64,000 nt of DNA from Hymenobacter telluris (GTDB taxonomy: Bacteria > Bacteroidota > Bacteroidia > Cytophagales > Hymenobacteraceae). A program made the translations under genes and the position numbers. Below are positions 35,258 through 44,400 of the stretch, piece after piece (the stretch's first letter is position 1; every line of letters begins with the position of its first letter). The notes beneath the pieces were generated by a model, which did not search any database, was not told the DNA's origin, and saw only the letters and a list, made by a program, of their open reading frames with translations. Location: positions 1 to 64,000 of the forward strand of contig NZ_JAFLQZ010000005.1 of the NCBI RefSeq assembly GCF_017313265.1. Reading direction: 5' to 3'.

Positions 35258-35324
35258 GGTTCCCGCAGAGGGCGCTGAACGTTCTGCGCCTTCCGCGCTA
35301 CCTTCTGCGCCCTCTGCGGGAACC
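35258..35324. repeat. Inverted repeat with TTCTGCG units, family D, copy 2
   Basis: An 18-base arm GGTTCCCGCAGAGGGCGC (35258-35275) has an exact reverse complement at 35307-35324. The region 35277-35320 matches bases 1-43 of the window at about 86 percent. It lies 13 bases after the M28 peptidase stop. Confidence 0.8.
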
Positions 35325-35343
35325 ATACCAGAACAACCGCTAG

Positions 35344-35377
35344 ACCCGCCGGAACCCATCTGGGGCCGGCGGGTTTT
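35344..35377. terminator. Terminator upstream of lutB
   Basis: ACCCGCCGG pairs with CCGGCGGGT across a 13-base loop and leads into a short T-run that also forms part of the lutB -7 box. Confidence 0.75.
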
Positions 35378-35384
35378 ATATTTG
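35377..35384 (+). promoter_or_regulatory. -7 box TATATTTG for lutB
   Basis: TATATTTG fits TAnnTTTG exactly and ends 20 bases before the ATG, giving a very short leader. It overlaps the end of the previous terminator. Confidence 0.5.
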
Positions 35385-35404
35385 CTGACCATCTGCCGCC
35401 CGCT

Positions 35405-36859
35405 ATGAATCCGACGACCACCACCACGCCCGCTGCCAACAAAGCCGCCCAGTTCCTAGCCGACTCCGACGCCAAGGCGTTTGACCTGGAGCACCGGCGC
35501 AAGATTCAATTCAACATCGGCAAGTATAATGCTGCCGTGAGCACCGGCCTGGGTTTCTACGAAGACCACGAGCTGGCGCGGGAACGGGCATCGTACCTGA
35601 AAACCAAGGTTATCAACCACTTGGATGAGTACCTGCTGGAGTTCGAGCGCAACTTCACGGCGCGGGGTGGCAAGGTAATCTGGGCGCAGAACGCCGACGA
35701 GGCGCTGCACGAAATCGGGAAGATTATGGCCCGGCGCAAGGCCAAAACCGTGGTGAAGGCCAAGAGCATGACCACCGAGGAAATCCACCTCAACCACTTC
35801 CTGGAGCAAAACGGCATCGAGTCGGTGGAAACGGACTTGGGCGAGTTCATTGTGCAGCTGAACGGGGAGCGGCCCTACCACATCGTGACGCCGGCCATGC
35901 ACCTGAGCAAAACCGACATTGCCAACATCTTCGTCAAGCATCTCGGCATTGAGTACACCGACGACGCGCAGAAGCTGGTGCTCACGGCCCGGCACCTGTT
36001 GCGCAGCAAGTACACCACCGCCGAAGTGGGCATCACGGGCGGCAACTTCCTGATTGCCGACACTGGGGCCATTGCCGTTACGGAGAATGAAGGCAACGCC
36101 CGGCTGTCGGCCACATTTCCGCGCACCCACATTGCCATTGTGGGCATCGAGAAGGTGATTCCGAAGCTGGAAGACTTGGCCTTGTTTTGGCCGCTGCTCA
36201 GCACCAGCGGCACCGGCCAGCAAGTGACGGTGTACAACACCATTTACACTGGTCCGCGCCAGCCGCTGGAAAAAGACGGCCCTGACGAAATGATTGTGGT
36301 GCTGCTCGACAACGGCCGCACCAACCTGCTGGCCCAGCCCGCCCAGCGCGAAGCCCTGAACTGCATCCGGTGCGGCGCCTGCCTCAACATCTGCCCAGTG
36401 TACAAGAACATCGGCGGCCATACTTACGAAACCACCTACTCCGGCCCCATCGGCTCGGTTATCAGCCCCCACCTGGCGGGCATGGCCGACAACAAGCACC
36501 TGAGCTACGCCAGCAGCTTGTGCGGCGCCTGCACCTCGGTGTGCCCTGTGAAAATCCCGATTCATAATCTGCTGCTCCAGAACCGGCAGCAAGCCGTGCG
36601 CGAGCAACTCACCGATAAGGAAGAACGCACCGCCATCCGGCTGTGGCTGGTGGCCATGAAGAACCGCCGCCTACTGGATTTGCTGCCTGCCCGCGCCAAA
36701 AACTGGGTGCTGCTGCGCCTGCTCAGCCAGGTAGGCTGGAGCAAGCGCCGCGACGCGCTGCAAGTGGCTCCTAAGTCGTTCAAGCAACTCTGGAAGGCGC
36801 GGAAGTCACTTAGCTTTGCCACTCCGGCCCTGACAGCCAACCTTGGGCCAGTAAGCTGA
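35405..36859 (+). CDS. lutB: LutB/YkgF-type iron-sulfur lactate utilisation protein
   Basis: A 484-residue protein of the LutB/LldF type. The N-terminal LUD domain (about residues 60-290) is followed by two ferredoxin-like 4Fe-4S motifs, CIRCGACLNICP near residue 320 and CGACTSVCP near residue 375, and a helical DUF3390 tail. With LutA and LutC it oxidises L-lactate in other bacteria. Here neither lutA nor lutC is adjacent; the following gene is a membrane protein, so the partners must lie elsewhere if present. A -7 box just upstream suggests its own promoter. Confidence 0.92.
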   Translation: MNPTTTTTPAANKAAQFLADSDAKAFDLEHRRKIQFNIGKYNAAVSTGLGFYEDHELARERASYLKTKVINHLDEYLLEFERNFTARGGKVIWAQNADEALHEIGKIMARRKAKTVVKAKSMTTEEIHLNHFLEQNGIESVETDLGEFIVQLNGERPYHIVTPAMHLSKTDIANIFVKHLGIEYTDDAQKLVLTARHLLRSKYTTAEVGITGGNFLIADTGAIAVTENEGNARLSATFPRTHIAIVGIEKVIPKLEDLALFWPLLSTSGTGQQVTVYNTIYTGPRQPLEKDGPDEMIVVLLDNGRTNLLAQPAQREALNCIRCGACLNICPVYKNIGGHTYETTYSGPIGSVISPHLAGMADNKHLSYASSLCGACTSVCPVKIPIHNLLLQNRQQAVREQLTDKEERTAIRLWLVAMKNRRLLDLLPARAKNWVLLRLLSQVGWSKRRDALQVAPKSFKQLWKARKSLSFATPALTANLGPVS

Positions 36860-36870
36860 GTACAAAGGCA

Positions 36871-36893
36871 GCCTCAACGGGAGGCGCTTTTCG
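36871..36893 (+). terminator. Weak terminator after lutB
   Basis: GCCTC pairs with GAGGC across AACGG, followed by GCTTTTC. The stem is short. Confidence 0.4.
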
Positions 36894-36900
36894 TAGCTAT

Positions 36901-37965
36901 ATGCTTGATCTTGTGTTCCGGGTAGTAGCCTTTGCAGCGGGCGTCCTATTGATTATCCATACCGTGCTGGCGGCCATCCGCTCGTTTGTGCTGCCCCGCA
37001 ACGAGTCGGTGCTGCTCAACAACGTAGTATTCACGAGTATTCGATTCGTATTCGAGCAGATTACTCGCTTTGGCCGCACCTACGCCCAGCGCGACCGAAT
37101 AATGGCGCTGTACGCGCCGGTAGGGTTAGTGGCGCTGCCCATTGTGTGGCTGGCCGTTATTTCGTTGGGCTTCACGGCCATTTACTGGGCACTGCACGAA
37201 GGCTCCTGGCTGGAAAGCTACCAGCTGAGCGGTAGCTCCTTGCTCACGCTGGGCACCCACAAAACCCGCGGCCCCATCATCACCATTTTCACTTTTGCAG
37301 AGGCTACCATGGGGCTGCTGCTGCTGACGCTGCTCATCTCTTACCTACCGACCATGTACCAGGCCTTTTCGCGGCGCGAATTGGTGGTAGCCCGCCTGGA
37401 GTTGCGCTCTAGCCCCAGCCACTCGGCCACTGATTTGGTTGTGTGGCTGAACCGGGCTGGCTCATCGCAGGACAACAACACGCAGTGGCAGGATTGGGAA
37501 GAGTGGTTTGTGGAAATAGAGGAAACGCACACCTCATTGCCTATCCTCTCCTTTTTCCGCTCACCCCAACCAGGCCGCTCCTGGGTAACAGCCGCGGGCA
37601 TTATTCTCGACGCGGCGGCTTTGCTTATCAGCACGGTGGCGCAACCCCGCAACCCCAATGTAGAGATATGCTTTAAGGCGGGCTGCGTGGCCATGAACCG
37701 GGTAACCCGTTTCTTTCACGAGCGGGCCCACGTTGAACCAGCGAAGCAGCCCGAAGACAAAGACCCGCCGATTGAAGACCCGCGCCGCCAGGATTTTATG
37801 AGCGCCTGCGAACAGCTGCAAGCAGCGGGCCTACAACTTCAGCCCGACTTAGAGCAGGCTTGGAAAACCTACCACAGCCTACGTGGGCGCTATACCGAAG
37901 CGCTGGACTTTCTGGCGCGCCTCACCATGTCGCCCGACCAGAGAATGATTGGCAACGAGCAATAG
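36901..37965 (+). CDS. Two-pore-domain channel-like membrane protein with degenerate filter
   Basis: A 354-residue membrane protein. There are four hydrophobic stretches, at about residues 5-28, 70-98, 125-150 and, weakly, 218-235. Between the second and third lies SGSSLLTLGTHKTRGP followed by a membrane helix, the layout of potassium channel pore helix, filter and M2. The usual TVGYGD filter is replaced by TLGTHK, so ion selectivity is doubtful. The C-terminal half is soluble, with an acidic helix and no RCK domain. Other readings are a channel-fold sensor or an unrelated three-helix protein. It follows lutB after 41 bases. Confidence 0.6.
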   Translation: MLDLVFRVVAFAAGVLLIIHTVLAAIRSFVLPRNESVLLNNVVFTSIRFVFEQITRFGRTYAQRDRIMALYAPVGLVALPIVWLAVISLGFTAIYWALHEGSWLESYQLSGSSLLTLGTHKTRGPIITIFTFAEATMGLLLLTLLISYLPTMYQAFSRRELVVARLELRSSPSHSATDLVVWLNRAGSSQDNNTQWQDWEEWFVEIEETHTSLPILSFFRSPQPGRSWVTAAGIILDAAALLISTVAQPRNPNVEICFKAGCVAMNRVTRFFHERAHVEPAKQPEDKDPPIEDPRRQDFMSACEQLQAAGLQLQPDLEQAWKTYHSLRGRYTEALDFLARLTMSPDQRMIGNEQ

Positions 37966-38096
37966 TTTTCACTTAAGCCCACCCTTTTTCGTGGCTGGCT
38001 ACAGCAGTTTGCCTGCTCATTATCTGGCTGATTGCAGGTTGAAATATGCGGGCTATTCACGGCCGGATTTCTGCCGAGCCGGCGGGTTCTGCGCGC

Positions 38097-38126
38097 TTGA
38101 AAAGCGCATATAAAATATATAGTTGC
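38097..38126 (+). promoter_or_regulatory. Promoter of the giant surface-protein gene
   Basis: TTG (38097-38099), an exact 19-base spacer, then TATAGTTG (38119-38126), one mismatch from TAnnTTTG. The gap 37966-38454 is otherwise gene-free. Transcription would start near 38133, leaving a leader of about 320 bases. Confidence 0.55.
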
Positions 38127-38179
38127 TATCAATTGAATAATTCTACTAAATCTGTATTTTCGGGCGCTTAAGTTGTACT

Positions 38180-38454
38180 ATGCCGCCCGGTGTTATCAAG
38201 CAATTATTGCTTAGGCCACATCTTTTCTGCCACCCCTTATCCTTATTCTGGTGCTTTAAACTCCTTTACAGGCACACTTTACTATTGCTTACTCGGCTTG
38301 GTACGCTGAGTTACTATCCACGTTATTTTCCTTCGAAGCCTTGTTGCTTTCGCCCTTTTCCTGCCTCTGCTCTTCACATTAGCCTTCTGCTCTGCTAGTT
38401 GGCTCAACTACCTATTGCCTTTACTACTCATTTACCATCCTTTTTTCCCTTTTT
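38180..38454 (+). other. Pyrimidine-rich leader of the giant surface-protein gene
   Basis: About 270 bases with strong C/T bias on the plus strand, with few purine runs and no convincing gene. Pyrimidine-rich, unstructured leaders are known to aid translation in other systems. No terminator or riboswitch pattern is clear. A 72-codon open frame here has no recognisable protein. Confidence 0.6.
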
Positions 38455-41400
38455 ATGCAAACAGCTTTACAAACTGCTGCGACGGTGCCTCCCACCCTCG
38501 TGCCACCGCAGCAAACCAGCCGTTGGCTCCGGCGCTTACCAGTGTTGGCCCTGTTGGGCCTGCTTGGGGGCACTGCCGCTCAGGCCCAGGTGGTGCGCAC
38601 CCTGCCCGGCGACTACCCCAGCCTGGCGGCGGCCATCACCGACCTTAACACCAACGGCGTACCGGCGGGTGGGGTCACGGTGAACATTGCGGCGGGGTAC
38701 ACCGAAACGGCGGCTAATCTGCTGCTGACGGCTACCGGCACCAACGCCAACCCCATTGTGTTCCAGAAAGCGGGCACGGGCGCCAACCCACTGCTGACGG
38801 CCGGCGTGGGTACCAGTGCCACGCTGGACTTTGTGCTGGGCGTGGCGGGTTCCGACTACGTGACCTTCGATGGCATCAGCATCAGCGAAAGTGCCGCCAA
38901 CACGACGGCCACTACCCAGATGGAGTTCGGCTATGCACTGTTCCGCGCCTCAGCAACGGACGGGGCGCAGTTCAACGTCATCAAGAATGCAGTGGTGACG
39001 CTAAACAAAACCAACGCCAACAGCATCGGTATTTACGGCGCCAACTCGCTGGCTACGGCCACCGCCGCGCTAACGGTAACGGCAGCGTCGGGCATCAACT
39101 CAAACAACAAGGTGTTCGGCAACGTGGTGACCAACGCCGCCACGGGCATTCAGTTCTCGGGTAGCTCGGCGGCTGGTTTCCTTGATGCAGACAATGAAAT
39201 TGGGGTAACGGCTGGCAACACGGTGGGCAACTTCGGCAGTTCGGCTTCGGCTTGGGGCGTCGGTGGCTCCAACCAAATCAGCTTCCGCATTAGTGGCAAT
39301 ACCATCAACAGCACGCTGAACTACACCTCCGCCACGGCCTCGACGCCGGTGGCGGCCAGCACGGTGACCAGCACGCTACGCGGCATCTACACGCCCTCGG
39401 GCACTTCGGCCAACATCGACATCACCAACAATCAGGTGACGGTGGCCAGCGGCGCGACAACCTCGCAGCTGTCGGGCATTGAAAACGGGGCGGGTGCTAC
39501 GGCGGCCAACAACACCATCAACATCACCGGCAACACGGTAGCGCTGAGCTACACCACGGCTACCACGGCTACGGTGAACGGTATCTACAACTCGGCTACC
39601 TCGGCCACGGTGAACATGACCGGCAACTCGCTGAGCGCCACGCTTTCGAACACGGGCACCACGTCCCTGTACTACAACAACACGAGTGCCGCCGTGACCA
39701 ATGTGCAGAACAACCAGATTACCAGCGTAAACCGCACGGGTACTTCGGGTTCGGTGTACGGCTATTACAACAACGCCTCCGGCACGGGCACGCAGACGGT
39801 AAGCAACAATACCTTTGGCAACGTGACGGTAGCCGGTTCGAGCATATACTATGGTATCTACTCGACCACGGCGGCCTCAGAAACGCAGGTGCGCACGGGC
39901 AACACTGTGAGCAACGTAGTGGGCGGTACAGGCACGATTTACGGCCTGTATACCACCTACGGCAGCACAACTTCGCAGTTCAACGGCAACACCGTGAGCA
40001 ACATCAGCTCGGGCGGCACTATCTACGGCTTGTATTTCGCCAATACGGGCTTTTCGGGCTATGCGGCTTATAGCAACACCGTGAGCGGGCTAGCTACTAC
40101 GGGTACATCGAGCACGATTTATGGTATTTACACCTCGCCTACCACCGCCACCGTGTACCGCAACAAGGTGTACGACCTGTCGGGTACTGGTACGGGCGTG
40201 ACTATCTACGGTATTTACACCGCCGGCGGCACTACCGTTACCATCCACAACAACCTGGTGGGCGACTTGCGCGCCCCGGCTGCAACCGGCCTGAACGCGC
40301 TGGCCGGTTTGTTTTTGAGTTCGGGCACAACCATCAACGTCTACTTCAACACCGTCTACTTGAATGCCACGAGCACGGGCGCCACGTTTGGCACCTCGGG
40401 CATCTACTTTTCGGGCACGCCCACGACGGTTGACCTGCGCAACAACGTGGTGGTGAACAAATCGACGGCAGCGGGTACGGGCGGCTACACGGCAGCGCTA
40501 CGCCGCGCCGCTGGTACGGCCGGCACGGTGCCTACCAACCTGGGCAGCAGTTCCAACAACAACTTGTACTATGCTGGCGCGCCCTCAGCCACCAACGTAA
40601 TTTACGTGGAAGGCACTACGGCCACAGTTACCAACCCGCAGCAGACCATTGTAACATATAAGGCGTTTGCGGCCCCCCGGGAAACGGTTTCGGTTACCGA
40701 GGATGTGGCTTTCCTGAGCACCACTGGCAGCAATGCTGGCTTCCTGCACGTTAATACCACCACGCCAACCCAGATTGAAGCCGGTGGCACGCCCATCAGC
40801 GGCATCACCACCGACTTCGACGGCGACACGCGCAACACCACCACGCCCGACATGGGGGCCGATGAAGGCAGCTTCACGCCCCAGGATTTGAGCGGCCCAA
40901 CCATTGCGTACACGGCGCTGGGCAACACCAACAGCACCGCCAACCGCACGCTGACGGCCACCATTACGGATGCCAGCGGCATCGGAACGGGGGCCAACGC
41001 GCCGCGCCTGTACTACCGCAAGAACAGCGGCGCTTACAGCTTCGTGAATCCTACCAGCGTGAGCGGCAACGACTACACCTTTACATTTGATTTTGCGGCC
41101 ATTGGCGGCGTAGCGGGCTTCGACGTAGTGCAGTACTACGTGGCGGCCCAAGACAATGCACCGGCCCAAAACGTAAGCTCGGTTCCGGTAGGCGCCACGG
41201 GCAACAACCCGCCCGGCACCGCCTTTACCGGCACCCCAAACCAGTTTTTTGTGCAAGGCGCGCTGAGTGGTACGTATTACGTGGGCGCGGGCACTTCGCC
41301 AGACCCTACTCGCACCTACCCAACTCTGACGGCTGCCGCGGCTGCGTACAACAACAACAACCTCGGCGGAGCAGTAACCTTTGCCCTGCTTGACGCCACG

Positions 41401-44400
41401 TACGGCACCAACGAAACGTTCCCGGTGACGTTCAACGCCAACGCTGATGCCAGCGCCACCAACACCCTGACCATCAAGCCTAATACGGGCGTAACGGCCA
41501 GCATTACGGGTAGCAGCAGCGCCGGGGCAGTGCTACAATTCAACGGCACCGATTACGTAACGGTGGATGGCTCGGCCAACGGCACTACCACCCGCAACCT
41601 GACCCTGACCAGCGCCAACACCGGTTCTTCGGCCGTGGTGTGGGTGGGCAGTTTGGGCGACGCGGCGGGCGCTACCAACATCACGCTTCAGAACCTGAAC
41701 GTGGTGGGTGGCAGCGTTACCAGCTCCACGGCCTTCGGGATTTACGCGGCGGGCACCACGCTGAGCGCCACGGGCACCGGCGGCGACAACGACAACCTGG
41801 TTATCCAGAACAACGCCATCAGCAGCGCCTACGAGGCCATTTACGCCCGCGGCACCAGCACTGGCCTGCTCAATGGGTTGCAAATAACCGGCAACCAACT
41901 AGGCGGCAGCACAGCCACTACCACAGTTACGTACCGGGGTATTGATGTATTAGCCGCCGCGGCACCGCAAATCAGCCAGAACCGGGTGGTGGGCATGCAA
42001 ACCACCGCCTCTATCAGCATTGCGGCCATTGACCTGGGCTCGAACGTAGCCAATGCAGTGGTAAGCCGTAACTACATCAGCAACCTGCGCTCGACCAGCA
42101 CCAGCGGTTACGGCGCGTACGGCGTGAGCATTTCCAGCACCACGGGCACTACGGGCAACGAAATCAGCAACAACATGATTTCGGATATTATCACCGATGG
42201 CGACGGTTCTTCTACCACCTTCAACCCCTTCGGTATTCGGCTGGCAGGCGGTACGGGCACCAAGGTGTACTACAACTCGGTGAACCTGACCGGCGCCTTC
42301 ACCACCGTTACCACCAGCGACCTGAGCGCGGCACTGCTGGTAACAACCAGCTCGGTTACCGGCCTCGACTTGCGCAACAACGTGCTGGCCAACACCCTGA
42401 CCGGCGGCGCGGGCACCAAAAGCTACGCCCTTTATGCCACCGTGGCCGCCAGCTTCGGCACCATCAACTACAACGACTACTACGTGAGCGGCGGCAACGC
42501 CGTGCTGGCGTATGTAGCGGCTGATAAGGCTACCCTGGCTGATTTGCGCACCACTACCACGCAGGACGCCAACTCGGTATCCGTTAATCCGGGGTTTGTT
42601 TCGGCGGCGGATCTGCACACCACTTCCTTCGACCTGAACAACGTGGGCACGCCCGTATCGGTGACGGTGGACTACGACGGGGAAGCCCGCTCGGCCACCA
42701 CGCCCGACCTGGGAGCCGACGAATTCGCGCTGCCCCAAACGGCTGATTTGACCCCTACGGCTTTGGTTGGTCCGGCTGCCAGCAACTCCTGCTACAGCCC
42801 AGCCGAGCCCGTAGTAGTAACCATCCGGACGGTAGGTAGCGCCGCTATTGATTTCAGCACCGCACCGGCTACCGTAACGGTAGTGGTAACGCCACCGAGC
42901 GGCCCGGCCCAAACCTTCACGACCACCCTCAACACGGGCACACTGGCCAGCGGCGCCACCCAAAACGTAACCCTGCCCGGTACGCTGGACATGACGGCCC
43001 CCGGCACCTATTCCTTCGCCGTAACGGCCACAGTAACGGGTGATGCTACGCCAGCCAACGATGTACTAACCCCAGCCCCAACCCGGACGGTAACCGCCCC
43101 AGCCGCTGGTACGCTGGCTTCTAGCACCACGGCAATCTGCGTGAGCGGCACCGCAGCCCTGACCCTCACGGGCTCGGCCAATGGCAGTATTCAGGTGCAG
43201 CAGAGCACCGATAACGTAACGTTTACGGACATCAGCGGTGCTACCAGTGCCACCTTTACCACGCCAGTACTCACCCAGACCACGTACTTCCGCGCCCGCA
43301 CCACCTGCAATACCACTGTGGCTACTTCCAACGTAGTAACCATAACGGTGAGCAACCCGCAGGTAACCGGCACAAATACACCCGTAGCTATTTGCGAAGG
43401 CAGCACGGCCACCCTGACGGCTACAGCTGCTACGGGCTCCACAATTCGCTTCTTCGATGCGGCTACGGGCGGTACGGCGTTGGCTACGGGAACCTCGTTT
43501 ACCACGCCGGCTCTCACCGCTTCGCGGCAGTACTTCGTGGAGGCAGTAGCCAGCACGCAGGAAGACGTAGGGGCCGCCGCTTACACCAGCACCGGCCAGA
43601 CCCCGCAGACGGGTGGTGCCCTTTACTTCACGGCCACGACTCCTACCACTATTGCCAGCGTAACGGTGTACCTCAACGCCGGACAGGCCGCTGGTACCGT
43701 TACCATTGACCTGCGCACGGGCTCCAGCACCAGCGGAGCAATAGTTAGCGGGCAAACGACGGCCTTTGCCGTACCAGCCGGCCCTACTACCGGCGTAGCG
43801 CCTTATGTAATTCCTTTGAACTACACTGTGCCAGCAGCGGGGGCTTACACGCTTCACCTGTCGGCGGCTTCGCAGAGCGGGTTGCTGCGCGATAATGCAG
43901 GCGCTAACCTGACGGGTTACCCCTACACTTCGCCTGGCGGCACTATTTCCATCACGGGGCCTAGCGTTGCCGGGTTCTATTACTATTTCTACAACTGGCA
44001 GATTGGCAGCTCATGCGCTGGCACGCGTACGCCTATCCAGGTGAACGTGACGCCTGCTCCCACGGCTACGCTGCCCGCTACGGCGGCCAGTTGCGGCACG
44101 TCGGCTTATTCGCTGACGGGCACTATTGGCGGCTCGGCTACTACGGGCACCTACACCAGCACCGGCACGGGCACCTTCTCGCCGGATGCTACCACGCTGA
44201 ACGCCACTTACACGCCTTCGGCCGCCGATGTAACGGCCGGCAGCGTAACGATTACGCTCACGGCCGCTGGCCCGGCCGGCACCACTTGCGCCGCCGGCAC
44301 CGCCCAAACCGTTCTGACAATTAACCCGGCCACAACGGCCACCTTCAGCTACGCGGCGGCCAGCTACTGCCAGGGCGCTACCACCAACCCCACGCCTACC

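Noticed and set aside
35456..36607. A 383-codon minus-strand frame opposite lutB
   Set aside because: Antisense of a strongly conserved iron-sulfur gene; low-complexity Val/Gly/His translation; no recognisable domain.
38180..38398. A 72-codon frame in the leader of the giant gene
   Set aside because: Cys/Leu/Pro/His-rich translation from C/T-rich DNA; no ribosome site and no homology pattern.
41950..42963. A 337-codon minus-strand frame and several shorter ones inside the giant gene
   Set aside because: They reflect the repetitive Thr/Gly/Ala codons of the real gene read backward; translation is Gly/Arg/Val-rich with no domain.
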